Shown here: positions 55,008 through 63,971 of the stretch, one piece after another
How positions within the stretch are numbered: the first letter of the stretch is position 1
How the letters are laid out: the number at the start of each line of letters is the position of its first letter
NCBI RefSeq assembly: GCF_024168645.1
Contig: NZ_JALJWF010000001.1
Coordinates: forward strand, 2,409,001-2,473,000
Direction: 5' to 3'
Origin: Pseudomonas sp. GGS8
GTDB taxonomy: Bacteria; Pseudomonadota; Gammaproteobacteria; Pseudomonadales; Pseudomonadaceae
DNA: 64,000 nt
The notes under the pieces: model-generated
Seen by the model: only the letters and a program-made list of their open reading frames with translations
The model's database searches: none
Told to the model about the DNA's origin: nothing
Program-made: the position numbers and the translations under genes

Positions 55008-56786
55008 ATGGCTGACTACAAAGCGCCCCTGCGCGATATGCGCTTCGTCCTCAATGAAGTTTTCGAGGTCGCCAAACTCTGGGCCGAACTGCCTGCGCTT
55101 GCCGAAACCGTCGATGCTGAAACCGTCGAAGCCATTCTGGAAGAAGCCGGCAAGGTCACCAGCAAAAGCATCGCGCCCCTGAGCCGTGCGGCTGACGAAG
55201 AAGGTTGCCATTGGGCCGACGGTGCCGTCACCACGCCGGCCGGTTTCCCACAGGCGTATCAGACCTACGCCGAAGGCGGTTGGGTCGGTGTCGGTGGCGA
55301 TCCGACCTACGGCGGCATGGGCATGCCCAAGGCTGTTTCGGCGCAGGTCGAAGAAATGGTCAACTCCGCGAGTCTGTCGTTCGGTCTGTACCCGATGCTG
55401 ACCGCCGGTGCCTGCCTGTCGATCAACGCTCACGCCAGCGAAGAGCTGAAAGCCGCGTACTTGCCGAACATGTACGCCGGGGTCTGGGCCGGTTCCATGT
55501 GCCTGACCGAACCGCACGCCGGTACTGATCTTGGGATTATCCGCACCAAGGCTGAACCTCAGGCCGACGGTTCCTACAAGGTCAGCGGCACCAAGATCTT
55601 CATCACCGGCGGTGAACACAACCTGACCGAAAACATCATCCATTTGGTACTGGCCAAACTGCCGGACGCGCCAGCAGGACCGAAAGGTATTTCGCTGTTC
55701 CTGGTGCCGAAGTTCATGGTCAATGCCGATGGCAGCCTCGGTGCGCGTAACCCGGCGACCTGTGGTTCGATCGAGCACAAGATGGGTATCCAGGCGTCCG
55801 CAACTTGCGTGATGAACTTCGACGAAGCCGTGGGTTACCTGGTCGGCGAGCCGAACAAAGGCCTGGCAGCGATGTTCACCATGATGAACTACGAGCGTCT
55901 GGGTGTCGGCATCCAGGGCCTGGCCTCGGGTGAGCGTTCCTACCAGAACGCTATCGAATACGCTCGCGACCGTCTGCAGAGCCGCTCGCCAACCGGCGCG
56001 CAGAACAAAGACAAAGTGGCTGACCCGATCATCGTCCACCCGGACGTGCGTCGCATGCTGCTGACCATGAAAGCTTCGAACGAAGGCGGTCGCGCATTTT
56101 CCACTTACGTGGCGATGCAACTGGACACCGCCAAGTTCAGCGAAGACGCCACCACCCGCAAGCGCGCAGAAGACCTGGTCGCACTGTTGACGCCTGTGGC
56201 CAAGGCGTTCCTGACCGACCTGGGGCTGGAAACCACGGTTCATGGCCAGCAGATTTTTGGCGGCCACGGCTACATCCGTGAGTGGGGCCAGGAGCAACTG
56301 GTTCGTGACGTGCGCATCACGCAGATCTACGAAGGCACCAACGGTATTCAGGCGCTGGACCTTGTAGGACGCAAGATCGTCGGCAGCGGTGGGGCGTTCT
56401 ACAAACTGTTCGCTGACGAGATTCGTCATTTCACCGCGACGGCCAGTGCTGATCTGGCGGAGTTCACCAAACCGCTGAACGATGCAGTGGACACCCTCGA
56501 CGAGCTGACCGCATGGCTGCTGGACCGGGCGAAAAACAACCCGAATGAAATCGGCGCTGCTTCGGTCGAGTATCTGCAAGCATTCGGTTACACATCCTAC
56601 GCCTACATGTGGGCACTGATGGCCAAGGCAGCCTTCGGCAAAGAAGCGCAAGACGATTTCTACGCGAGCAAGCTCGGTACGGCGCGGTTCTATTTCGCCC
56701 GTCTGCTGCCGCGTATTCCCTCGCTGAGCGCGTCGGTAAAGGCGGGGAGCGAGTCGCTGTTCCTGTTGGACGCAGGACAATTCTGA
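55008..56786 (+). CDS. Acyl-CoA dehydrogenase with C-terminal extension, paralogue 3
   Basis: A 592-residue third paralogue, starting [12 protein letters not shown] with the catalytic E442 in YEGTNGIQ. It differs more from copies 1 and 2 in the first 150 residues and near the active site (CLTEPHAGTDL in place of CGTDL, GTKIFITGGEH), which suggests a different chain-length preference. GAGG lies eight bases before the ATG. Upstream frames extend into the gap without a ribosome site. It is followed by the rsmY gene. Confidence 0.93.
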   Translation: MADYKAPLRDMRFVLNEVFEVAKLWAELPALAETVDAETVEAILEEAGKVTSKSIAPLSRAADEEGCHWADGAVTTPAGFPQAYQTYAEGGWVGVGGDPTYGGMGMPKAVSAQVEEMVNSASLSFGLYPMLTAGACLSINAHASEELKAAYLPNMYAGVWAGSMCLTEPHAGTDLGIIRTKAEPQADGSYKVSGTKIFITGGEHNLTENIIHLVLAKLPDAPAGPKGISLFLVPKFMVNADGSLGARNPATCGSIEHKMGIQASATCVMNFDEAVGYLVGEPNKGLAAMFTMMNYERLGVGIQGLASGERSYQNAIEYARDRLQSRSPTGAQNKDKVADPIIVHPDVRRMLLTMKASNEGGRAFSTYVAMQLDTAKFSEDATTRKRAEDLVALLTPVAKAFLTDLGLETTVHGQQIFGGHGYIREWGQEQLVRDVRITQIYEGTNGIQALDLVGRKIVGSGGAFYKLFADEIRHFTATASADLAEFTKPLNDAVDTLDELTAWLLDRAKNNPNEIGAASVEYLQAFGYTSYAYMWALMAKAAFGKEAQDDFYASKLGTARFYFARLLPRIPSLSASVKAGSESLFLLDAGQF

Positions 56787-56800
56787 CCCTGTAACGTCAT

Positions 56801-56818
56801 GTAAGCATTCTCTTACAT
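56801..56818 (+). promoter_or_regulatory. GacA box upstream of rsmY
   Basis: TGTAAGCATTCTCTTACA matches the GacA upstream activating sequence TGTAAG-N6-CTTACA exactly. It is part of a longer 12-bp palindrome starting at 56794. A -10-like TAATCT at 56862 puts the start near 56875, so the box centre lies about 65 bases upstream, as in known GacA-controlled small RNA promoters. Confidence 0.9.
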
Positions 56819-56874
56819 GACGTGCTGCTGTTTTCCCATATGCGCAGATTGGATCCAGAGCTAATCTACTTCAC

Positions 56875-56996
56875 ATGGACGTCGCGCAGGAAGCGCAAAG
56901 CAACAACACGGACACGTAGGATTCTGCCAGGACGGCGGAGTGAAATGGATGTCAGGGAAACAGTCTGCAAAGCCCCGCTTCGGCGGGGTTTTCTTT
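56875..56996 (+). ncRNA. rsmY: Regulatory small RNA RsmY
   Basis: RsmY sequesters the translational repressors RsmA/RsmE, relieving repression of secondary metabolism, biofilm and exoenzyme genes. This roughly 120-base transcript carries about eight GGA motifs, including one in the small hairpin GCGC-AGGAA-GCGC, and others as ACGGA, TAGGA, CAGGA, CGGA, TGGA and GGGA. It ends in the GC-rich terminator CCCCGC-TTCG-GCGGGG with a T-rich tail. The order and spacing match the P. fluorescens RsmY as I remember it, and the GacA box upstream confirms control by GacS/GacA. The exact 5' end is inferred from the -10. Confidence 0.93.
56969..56996 (+). terminator. rsmY terminator
   Basis: AAGCCCCGC-TTCG-GCGGGGTTT with a UUCG-type tetraloop and a following TTCTTTT tract. 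It forms the 3' end of the small RNA and lies about 20 bases from the stop of the convergent LysR gene. Confidence 0.92.
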
Positions 56997-57013
56997 TGCC
57001 CGCGAAAAAGTGC

Positions 57014-57943
57014 TCAGTTCAACCCATCCAAGGCCGCCAGGTTACCCAAGTGGTCATCCGGTCTATTCATCACTTCTTCCAGCAGTGTTCGTAGTAATGT
57101 CAGCGAAGCCTGTTGTCGTTGTACATCCCGACACACCAACCCGACTATCAGCGGCACCCGTGGCTCGCTCAGTGGCTTCCACAGTAGCGCCTGGTCACCA
57201 TGGGTGTTTTGCGAGCGCCCGGGTAGAACGGTCGCCAGTCGCGTGTGCGGCAGGCTGTCGAGAATCCCCGCCATGTTGTTCAGCTCGGCTTGTACCTGTG
57301 GGCGGCGCCCCAGACTGGCCAATTGTGCCTGCCAGATCTGCCGCACCTGGAACTCTTCACCTAGCAGCAACATGGGCAATTCGGCGGCCTGGCTCATGGA
57401 GACCTTCTTGAACTCGCGCAACGGATGGTCCGCCGGGATGACAAGGGTCAACTCATCTTCGTACAACTGCACGCCGTGCAAACCTGGCTGGCGGGGCGGC
57501 AGGTAACTGATGCCGATGTCCAGCGAACCGTTGAGTAGCCGCCGTTCGATTTCCAGACCGGTCAATTCATAGATTTGCACCACCAGATGTGGCTGGGCCT
57601 TGCGCACGCGTTCGAGCATTTGTGGCACCAGGCTGGAGTGGACGGTCTGCAGCACGCCAATGGCCAAGGTTCGCAGCGCCTTGCCCTTGAAATTGCCCAA
57701 GGCTTCGCGCGCGCGTTGCAGGCCATCGAGCAAGGGCAGGGCATGGTTGTACAACGTATGGGCCGCCAGGGTTGGCAACAGACGTTTACTGCTGCGTTCG
57801 AACAGGCTTACATCGAGGTGCTGTTCGAGCTGGCGGATTTGCTGGGACAACGCTGGCTGGGAGATTGAAAGTCGCTCGGCGGCCCGACCGACGTGGCCCT
57901 CTTCGTAGACCGCGACGAAATAACGCAGTTGTTTGAAATCCAT
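57014..57943 (-). CDS. LysR-family transcriptional regulator
   Basis: A 309-residue LysR protein: winged-helix DNA-binding domain (residues 1-60, MDFKQLRYFVAVYEEGHVGRA and ISQPALSQQIRQLE) and an effector-binding domain from about 90. Effector unknown. It is divergent from a class III aminotransferase, which it may control. A perfect 7-1-7 palindrome covers its start codon and probably serves autoregulation. It converges with rsmY. Confidence 0.92.
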   Translation of the reverse strand: MDFKQLRYFVAVYEEGHVGRAAERLSISQPALSQQIRQLEQHLDVSLFERSSKRLLPTLAAHTLYNHALPLLDGLQRAREALGNFKGKALRTLAIGVLQTVHSSLVPQMLERVRKAQPHLVVQIYELTGLEIERRLLNGSLDIGISYLPPRQPGLHGVQLYEDELTLVIPADHPLREFKKVSMSQAAELPMLLLGEEFQVRQIWQAQLASLGRRPQVQAELNNMAGILDSLPHTRLATVLPGRSQNTHGDQALLWKPLSEPRVPLIVGLVCRDVQRQQASLTLLRTLLEEVMNRPDDHLGNLAALDGLN

Positions 57944-57956
57944 AAGTAATACTTAT
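57942..57956. promoter_or_regulatory. Palindrome at the start of the LysR gene
   Basis: ATAAGTA-A-TACTTAT is a perfect inverted repeat of the size and T-N11-A form typical of LysR binding sites. It overlaps the start codon, so binding there would block the regulator's own expression. Confidence 0.55.
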
Positions 57957-58087
57957 CGAAAATGCTGAGAAATCGAAATGGCTCAGTGCCTTGCCTACGC
58001 CTAGTCTAACCGCATTCACAAGGCTTACAGGGCCATAAAGCACGATGAATACCGTTTATAGCGATGGTGTTTACATAGGCAAGGCAA

Positions 58088-58107
58088 AAAACCTCGGACG
58101 AGGTTTT
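58088..58107 (+). promoter_or_regulatory. Hairpin with GGA loop over the aminotransferase ribosome site
   Basis: AAAACCTC pairs exactly with GAGGTTTT around a GGAC loop. The 3' arm holds the GAGG ribosome site of the ATG at 58113. GGA in a loop over the ribosome site is the arrangement bound by RsmA/RsmE, so this could be a translational control site. Confidence 0.5.
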
Positions 58108-58112
58108 ATCCG

Positions 58113-59396
58113 ATGAATCTGTTCAACCTGCGACGCAAGCCACCGAGTCTTGATGACCTGGCGATGGACACTTCCCTGCCTGCCAGAAGCGACAACTTTT
58201 CCAGCGAGTGCCTGATGCCCAGTGTCGAACGACCGAAACAGATTTTCGTGCGTGGCCAAGGTTCCTGGTTGTGGGGCAGCGATGACCGCGCTTATCTGGA
58301 TTTCTCACAGGGTGGCGGCGCCACTAGCCTCGGACACAGCCCTTCAGCACTGGTCAAAGCGATTTCGGAACAGGCTCAGTCGCTGATCAATCCGGGTTTT
58401 GGACTGCACAACCGCGGCATGCTCAACCTTGCCGAACGGCTCTGCGCCGTTACCGGCAGTGACCAGGCGTACCTGCTCAACAGTGGCAGCGAAGCCTGTG
58501 AAGCGGCGATCAAACTGGCGCGCAAATGGGGCCAGCAATATCGTGGCGGCGCTTCGCGGATCATCGTTGCCAGTAAAGGCTGTCATGGCCGTAGCCTGGG
58601 GACGATTTCAGCGTCGGACAGTTCGAATCTGATCAACCGATTCGAGCCACAGCTGCCGGGCTTCAGTCATGTGCCGTTCAATGACCTGCCGGCATTGCAC
58701 GCAGCCGTGGACGCCCGGACGGTCGCGATCATGCTCGAACCGATCCAGAGCGAGGCCGGGGTGATTCCGGCTACCGAGTACTACCTCAAGGGCGTCGAGC
58801 GCTTGTGTCGTGAGCTTGGCATCCTGCTGATATTTGACGAAGTGCAAACCGGCGTCGGTCGTTGCGGCACCTTGCTTGCGGAACAGTCCTACGGCGTGCG
58901 AGCAGATATCGTGGTGCTCGGCAAAGGGCTCGGCGGTGGCGTGCCATTGGCGGCATTGTTGGCGCGAGGCAAGGCCTGTTGTTTCGAAATCGGCGAAATG
59001 AGCGGCACTCATCATGGCAATGCGTTGATGAGTGCCGCCGGGCTTGTCGTGCTCGACAGCGTGCAGGACAAGGGCTTTCTCGATCATATGCGGGAAACTG
59101 CTCAGCACTTGGGCGAAGGCCTGAGTCGTCTGGCCCATCGCTATGGTCACGGCGAATTGCGCGGGCAAGGGCTGCTCTGGGGGCTTGATCTGTCAGACGA
59201 TTCGGCCGACGCCGTAGTCAAGGCTGCGTTGTACGAAGGCTTGCTGCTCAATGCGCCGCAACCCGATTGCCTGCGCTTTACCCCGGCCCTTACGGTCAGC
59301 AAGGCCAATATCGACGAAATGCTCCTGCGCCTGGCCCGCGCCTTCTCCCGCGTCCGCACCGCGCAACTGCAGTGCCGCAAAGGTATTGCGGTCTGA
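58113..59396 (+). CDS. Class III (acetylornithine-like) PLP aminotransferase
   Basis: A 427-residue fold-type I aminotransferase of the ornithine/GABA/acetylornithine group. It shows NSGSEACEAAIKLAR, the cofactor Asp in LIFDEVQTGVGRCG, the PLP lysine in VLGKGLGGGVP, and THHGNALMSAAG. The first 45 residues are a polar extension. Substrate cannot be assigned; an omega-amino acid is likely. The start has GAGG ten bases upstream, in a hairpin. It is divergent from a LysR regulator and ends at a strong terminator. Confidence 0.9.
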   Translation: MNLFNLRRKPPSLDDLAMDTSLPARSDNFSSECLMPSVERPKQIFVRGQGSWLWGSDDRAYLDFSQGGGATSLGHSPSALVKAISEQAQSLINPGFGLHNRGMLNLAERLCAVTGSDQAYLLNSGSEACEAAIKLARKWGQQYRGGASRIIVASKGCHGRSLGTISASDSSNLINRFEPQLPGFSHVPFNDLPALHAAVDARTVAIMLEPIQSEAGVIPATEYYLKGVERLCRELGILLIFDEVQTGVGRCGTLLAEQSYGVRADIVVLGKGLGGGVPLAALLARGKACCFEIGEMSGTHHGNALMSAAGLVVLDSVQDKGFLDHMRETAQHLGEGLSRLAHRYGHGELRGQGLLWGLDLSDDSADAVVKAALYEGLLLNAPQPDCLRFTPALTVSKANIDEMLLRLARAFSRVRTAQLQCRKGIAV

Positions 59397-59445
59397 TCGG
59401 ACCCGCCCCACACAAATTTCCGAACCGTCTCGCGGTATAACGCAG

Positions 59446-59483
59446 CGCCCCACGTTTGATTTTTTCGCGTGGGGCGTTTTTTT
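59446..59483 (+). terminator. Terminator after the aminotransferase
   Basis: CGCCCCACG pairs exactly with CGTGGGGCG across a 13-base loop, followed by seven Ts. Confidence 0.88.
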
Positions 59484-59587
59484 GTCTTTATTGAGGTACT
59501 TGCGAACCACAACTGAACCCTGATGAACGGCGCAGGTCGACTATTTGTATGGCTCGCACGAAGCCCACTTCAATCAGGAGCTGCCCC

Positions 59588-59746
59588 ATGGACTTTATTC
59601 GCATCATCATCGCCATTCTGTTGCCGCCGTTGGGTGTATTTCTGCAAGTCGGTTTCGCTGGGGCGTTCTGGCTGAATATTCTGCTGACGTTGTGCGGTTA
59701 CATTCCTGGGATCGTGCATGCGGTGTATATCATCGCCAAGCGCTGA
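59588..59746 (+). CDS. Pmp3/YqaE-family small membrane protein
   Basis: A 52-residue protein made of two membrane helices with the family features: IIAILLPPLGVFLQVG in the first and LTLCGYIPGIVHAVYII in the second. Pmp3 proteins in yeast and bacteria respond to membrane or osmotic stress and influence membrane potential. AGGAG lies seven bases before the ATG. It is monocistronic, between a terminator and a REPIN. Its short length is normal for the family. Confidence 0.9.
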   Translation: MDFIRIIIAILLPPLGVFLQVGFAGAFWLNILLTLCGYIPGIVHAVYIIAKR

Positions 59747-59770
59747 GTTTTTCGGAGTCAGGTAGATCGC

Positions 59771-59835
59771 CATCGCGAGCAGGCTCGCTCCAACATTGGA
59801 ATGCGTTTCCCTTGTGGGAGCGAGCCTGCTCGCGA
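59771..59835. repeat. REPIN, family B, short spacer
   Basis: CATCGCGAGCAGGCTCGCTCC and GGGAGCGAGCCTGCTCGCGA flank a spacer of only about 24 bases. It lies between the Pmp3-like gene and the S9 peptidase stop. Confidence 0.85.
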
Positions 59836-59871
59836 ATGGGGCGGCACAAATATCTGTATTGGGCGCAGACT

Positions 59872-61704
59872 TCAGTCCGCCAACGCCATCACCCGCCGAT
59901 AAAACAACCACTCCTGCTCCAGCGCATGGGCCTGATTGCCGGCCTTGCGAAAGCCATGGCGTTCGTCGGCGTAGTAATGCGCTTCGACCAGAATGCCGTT
60001 GTCCTGTAGTGCCTTGACCATGTCGCGGGTCTGTTGCGGCACCACCACGGCGTCGAGTTCACCTTGAAAGAAAATCACCGGAACGCTGATGTTGTTCGCG
60101 TGCAGCAGCGGCGTGCGCGCGACGTAGCGTTCAGCGTCCTGCACCGGGTCGCCGATCAACCAGTCCAGATAATCGCCTTCGAACTTGTGGGTGACACGGC
60201 CCAGCGCTACGGGGTCGCTGACGCCATACAGGCTGGCGCCCGCACGAAACACCTTGTGAAAGGCCAGTGCGCACAACGCGGTGTAGCCACCGGCGCTGCC
60301 TCCGCGGATGAATGCGTTGTGGCCATCGATCAGTCCACGTTCGGCCAGGTAGCCGACCACTGCACAGGCATCTTCCACGTCCACAACGCCCCAGCTCAAA
60401 TGCAGCGCCTGGCGATAAGCGCGGCCGTAACCGCTGCTGCCTCGGTAGTTGAGGTCGGCCACGGCGAAGCCGCGTTGTGCCCAATACTGGATTCGCGGGT
60501 CGAACATCGGGTAGCAGGCCGACGTCGGCCCGCCGTGAATGAACACCACCAAGGGCGGTTTCGTGTTGCCGTTCATCGCCGGGTAGAAGAAGCCGTGGGC
60601 CTCGCCCGAACCACTCGGATAGCGCAGGGTTTGCGGGCGGCTGATCTGTTCGGCGGGCAGGGGGACAACGCCACCGGCGAGGGTTTTCACCTGCCGGGTT
60701 TTGCGGTCAATGGCAATCACCGCCGCCGAACTGACCGGAGAAGCGGCGATGCAGTAGATGAACTGCTCATCCTGTGCGAGATGGCGCAAGCGACTGTAGT
60801 CGCCGGTGAAATCGTCACAGGAGCCATCGCCATGACAAAGCCCCAGTCGCCCAAAACCCTCTTCGGTCCAACTCGCCAGATAAGTGTCTTCGCTCAACGG
60901 TAACCAGGTGCAGCCACCGAGTTGCCAAGGCGCCGGTGCATGGTCGGCAGCAGCGCTCGGGAGTGGGCTCAGACCGTTGGCCGACTCCACCCACGGTTGC
61001 CAGAAACCGCCGCGATCGGTCAGACAATACAGACGACCGCTGTCATCGAATCTCGGTTGTTGCAGTGACTCCTGAGCACCGTCACCGGCCACACAACGCG
61101 ACTGCGCAAAGGTGTGATCGCGCTGGCGCTCGGCAATCATCAGGCGTGTTGCGGTCCAGGGCTGATCTGGGCGATTCCACTCGATCCAGGCCAGACGTCG
61201 ACCGTCAGGACTCAAGGTCGGTGCCGCGTAGAAATCAGCGCCTTCGGCCAGCAGATGGCGTTGGCCGTCAGCCAGATCGATCGCCACCAGGCGATGCCGA
61301 TCGCGGTTCTCTTCCACCGCCAGCACTTGCCCGTTGGCGAACTGCAGATCGCCGTAACGGCATTCACTTGAAGTCAGTACCTCAGGCGTCTCATCGGTCA
61401 GTGATTGCCGATACAGCTGCTGATCGGCCTCGTTGACGAATACCAGCCCGTCATCGGTCAGGCAAAACGATCCGCCGCCATATTCGTACACCCGGCTGCG
61501 CACACTGAAGGTGGGTGGTGTCAGGCAATGCGCCTGACCATCGCGCCACTGCCAGATTCGGCAGGCGGCATCCTCGGGGCGGTACTCGTTCCAGAACAGG
61601 CCATGTGGCCCAACCTGCAACTCGGCGAAGTCGATGCCTGCCGCGACGGCCCTGACGGCGCTCAAGGGTTCAGTTTTTGGCGATGAGGCGTGAGTTTCGT
61701 TCAT
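59872..61704 (-). CDS. S9-family prolyl oligopeptidase of the PQQ operon
   Basis: A 610-residue serine peptidase: an N-terminal beta-propeller (about 40-340) that gates access, and a C-terminal alpha/beta hydrolase domain with the nucleophile in [11 protein letters not shown], Asp in [10 protein letters not shown], and His in DERHGFRK. Pseudomonas PQQ operons often end with such a peptidase (called PqqM, PqqG or PqqH in different strains), which may help release the PqqA-derived Glu-Tyr dipeptide; its role is unproven. Its start overlaps pqqE by 35 bases, so it is part of the operon. Confidence 0.9.
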   Translation of the reverse strand: MNETHASSPKTEPLSAVRAVAAGIDFAELQVGPHGLFWNEYRPEDAACRIWQWRDGQAHCLTPPTFSVRSRVYEYGGGSFCLTDDGLVFVNEADQQLYRQSLTDETPEVLTSSECRYGDLQFANGQVLAVEENRDRHRLVAIDLADGQRHLLAEGADFYAAPTLSPDGRRLAWIEWNRPDQPWTATRLMIAERQRDHTFAQSRCVAGDGAQESLQQPRFDDSGRLYCLTDRGGFWQPWVESANGLSPLPSAAADHAPAPWQLGGCTWLPLSEDTYLASWTEEGFGRLGLCHGDGSCDDFTGDYSRLRHLAQDEQFIYCIAASPVSSAAVIAIDRKTRQVKTLAGGVVPLPAEQISRPQTLRYPSGSGEAHGFFYPAMNGNTKPPLVVFIHGGPTSACYPMFDPRIQYWAQRGFAVADLNYRGSSGYGRAYRQALHLSWGVVDVEDACAVVGYLAERGLIDGHNAFIRGGSAGGYTALCALAFHKVFRAGASLYGVSDPVALGRVTHKFEGDYLDWLIGDPVQDAERYVARTPLLHANNISVPVIFFQGELDAVVVPQQTRDMVKALQDNGILVEAHYYADERHGFRKAGNQAHALEQEWLFYRRVMALAD

Positions 61705-62812
61705 TGCGAAAGGCCAGTTGTTCGATGGTCTGGGTCGCGTGCTCGGCTTCTTCGCGGGCCTTGAGGATCACGCCATGATGTTGCGACTTGCTGCACACCG
61801 GGTCGGCATTGCTCGCGTCACCCGTGAGCATGAACGCCTGGCAGCGGCAGCCGCCAAAGTCCTTTTCTTTCTCGTCGCAGGAGCGGCACGGCTCGGGCAT
61901 CCAGTCGTAACCGCGAAAGCGGTTGAAGCCGAATGAGTCGTACCAGATGTGCTGCATGCTGTGGTCGCGCACGTTGGGAAACTGCACCGGCATCTGTCGG
62001 GCGCCGTGACAGGGCAGGGCGGTGCCGTCCGGTGTGACCGTCAGAAAAATACTGCCCCAGCCGTTCATGCAGGCTTTCGGACGTTCTTCGTAATAGTCCG
62101 GCGTGACGAAAATCAGTTTGCAGGGATGCCCTTCGGCTTCCAGTTTCGCGCGGTATTCGTTAGTGATACGTTCGGCGCGAACCAGTTGTTCCTTGGTCGG
62201 CAGCAGGCCGACCCGATTGAGCTGGGCCCAACCGTAGAACTGGCACGTCGCGAGTTCTACGAAGTCTGCCTCAAGGGCAATGCACAGCTCGATGATCCGG
62301 TCGATCTTGTCGATGTTGTGCCGATGGGTGACGAAGTTCAGCACCATCGGGTAGCCGTGCGCCTTCACCGCTCGGGCCATTTCGAGTTTTTGTGCGAAGG
62401 CTTTTTTCGAGCCGGCCAGCAGGTTGTTCACCTGCTCGTCGCTGGCCTGAAAACTGATCTGGATGTGGTCCAGGCCGGCCTTTTTGAAGTCACTGATTTT
62501 CTGCTCGGTGAGGCCGATGCCGGAGGTGATCAGGTTGGTGTAGAAACCCAACTGGCGCGCTTCAGCGATCAACTCGGCGAGGTCCTGGCGCACCAGTGGC
62601 TCCCCGCCGGAAAACCCCAACTGCGCCGCGCCCATTTCCCGGGCTTCGCGGAAGACCTTGATCCACTGTTCGGTGGTCAATTCTTTACCTTGCTCGGCGA
62701 AATCCAATGGGTTGGAGCAGTACGGGCATTGCAGCGGGCAGCGGTAGGTCAGTTCGGCCAGCAGCCACAGCGGCAGGCCGATTTCGGGCTTGGGCGGTAA
62801 CTTGTCTGACAC
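61670..62812 (-). CDS. pqqE: PqqA peptide cyclase, radical SAM
   Basis: PqqE links the Glu and Tyr side chains of the PqqA peptide, the first committed PQQ step, working with PqqD. The 380-residue protein has the radical-SAM motif C-x3-C-x2-C in [11 protein letters not shown] and a C-terminal SPASM region with further cysteines ([18 protein letters not shown]) for auxiliary clusters. I start at GTG 62812 ([12 protein letters not shown]), four bases after the pqqD stop, by similarity to known PqqE N-termini. The ribosome site is poor, so translation may be coupled to pqqD. Longer frames would overlap pqqD extensively. Confidence 0.93.
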   Translation of the reverse strand: MSDKLPPKPEIGLPLWLLAELTYRCPLQCPYCSNPLDFAEQGKELTTEQWIKVFREAREMGAAQLGFSGGEPLVRQDLAELIAEARQLGFYTNLITSGIGLTEQKISDFKKAGLDHIQISFQASDEQVNNLLAGSKKAFAQKLEMARAVKAHGYPMVLNFVTHRHNIDKIDRIIELCIALEADFVELATCQFYGWAQLNRVGLLPTKEQLVRAERITNEYRAKLEAEGHPCKLIFVTPDYYEERPKACMNGWGSIFLTVTPDGTALPCHGARQMPVQFPNVRDHSMQHIWYDSFGFNRFRGYDWMPEPCRSCDEKEKDFGGCRCQAFMLTGDASNADPVCSKSQHHGVILKAREEAEHATQTIEQLAFRNERNSRLIAKN

Positions 62813-62816
62813 GGAA

Positions 62817-63092
62817 TCAGGCAAGTTCGATCCAGTGCTGAGCACGGGCGACCTCCATGAATTGCTCGATGTCGTCACCGAGCTCGGGCACGCCGGGGAA
62901 CTGTTTGTCGAGCTCGGCGATGATTGCCGCGACATCTCGCTGGCCATCGATCAAGCCGCCGATCAGCGCGGCGCTATCGTTGAGTTTGATCATGCCTTCG
63001 GGGTAGAGCAATACATGGCCTTTTTGCGCCGGTTCGTACTGGAAACGGTAGCCGGGACGCCAGGTTGGGGTTTTGCTGCGATCGAAACTCAT
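62817..63092 (-). CDS. pqqD: PQQ biosynthesis peptide chaperone
   Basis: A 91-residue RiPP-recognition-element protein that binds the PqqA leader and presents it to PqqE. Its winged-helix fold fits the visible [24 protein letters not shown] start (residues 14-33) and the later [15 protein letters not shown]. The ATG overlaps the pqqC stop by four bases. AAGGA lies upstream. Confidence 0.94.
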   Translation of the reverse strand: MSFDRSKTPTWRPGYRFQYEPAQKGHVLLYPEGMIKLNDSAALIGGLIDGQRDVAAIIAELDKQFPGVPELGDDIEQFMEVARAQHWIELA

Positions 63093-63841
63093 AAGGTGAT
63101 TCCTTTATGCCAGACCCGCTGCTCGGTCACGCTGTGGTAGGGCGGGCGGTTCAGTTCGTAGGCCATGCTCATGGCATCGAGCATGCTCCAAAGAATGTCC
63201 AGTTTGAACTGGAGAATTTCCAGCATGCGCTCCTGGCCTTCCCGCGTAGTGTAATGCTGCAACGTGATCGCCAGACCGTGTTCCACATCCCGGCGCGCCT
63301 GGCCCAGGCGTGTGCGGAAATATTCGTAGCCGGCCGGGTCGATCCACGGGTAATGCTGCGGCCAACTGTCGAGACGCGATTGATGGATTTGCGGAGCGAA
63401 CAGCTCGGTCAACGAGCTGCTGGCGGCTTCCTGCCAACGGGCCCGGCGGGCGAAGTTGACGTAGGCATCCACCGCGAAACGCACGCCGGGCAACACCAGC
63501 TCCTGAGAGCGCAGCTGATCCGGGTCGAGACCGACCGCTTGCCCAAGACGCAACCAGGCTTCGATACCGCCGTCTTCGCCGGGGGCGCCGTCATGGTCCA
63601 GCAGGCGCTGAATCCACTCACGACGAATCTCGCGGTCCGGGCAGTTGGCCAGGATCGCGGCGTCCTTGAGCGGGATGTTCACCTGATAGTAAAAGCGGTT
63701 GGCGACCCAACCCTGGATCTGCTCGCGGGTCGCCCGGCCTTCATACATCGCCACGTGATACGGATGATAGATGTGGTAGTAGGCGCCCTTGGCGCGCAGG
63801 GCCGCTTCGAATTCGGTGGGGGACATTGGGGTGTCAGTCAT
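63089..63841 (-). CDS. pqqC: Pyrroloquinoline-quinone synthase
   Basis: PqqC catalyses the final oxygen-dependent ring closure and oxidation to PQQ without a cofactor. The 250-residue protein has standard length and the family segments [14 protein letters not shown] near residue 22, [20 protein letters not shown], and the later His-rich helix. CGGAG lies about eight bases before the ATG at 63841. It is coupled to pqqD and separated from pqqB by a REPIN. Confidence 0.96.
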   Translation of the reverse strand: MTDTPMSPTEFEAALRAKGAYYHIYHPYHVAMYEGRATREQIQGWVANRFYYQVNIPLKDAAILANCPDREIRREWIQRLLDHDGAPGEDGGIEAWLRLGQAVGLDPDQLRSQELVLPGVRFAVDAYVNFARRARWQEAASSSLTELFAPQIHQSRLDSWPQHYPWIDPAGYEYFRTRLGQARRDVEHGLAITLQHYTTREGQERMLEILQFKLDILWSMLDAMSMAYELNRPPYHSVTEQRVWHKGITL

Positions 63842-63895
63842 TGCGGTTCTCCGGGGGAACAACCGGGTGGATTCTGGGGTGTCTGGTCGGACGCT

Positions 63896-63960
63896 TTCGC
63901 GGGCAAGCCTGCTCCCGCAGAGATAGCGCTATCTCTGCGGGAGCGTGGCTTGCCCGCGAA
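63896..63960. repeat. REPIN, family C, nearly complete 65-base palindrome, between pqqB and pqqC
   Basis: TTCGCGGGCAAGCC and GGCTTGCCCGCGAA flank CTCCCGCAGAGATAGC, which runs straight into its own complement GCTATCTCTGCGGGAG. Only one indel and one mismatch break the symmetry. Unlike the other REPINs here it has no unpaired spacer, so the whole element can fold into one hairpin. Confidence 0.92.
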
Positions 63961-63971
63961 GGGGCCATCCG

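Noticed and set aside
56794..56823. Perfect 12-bp-stem hairpin after acyl-CoA dehydrogenase 3, first read as its terminator
   Set aside because: Its core is the exact GacA box and it is correctly spaced from a -10 and RsmY, so I call it a regulatory site. It may still also end the upstream transcript.
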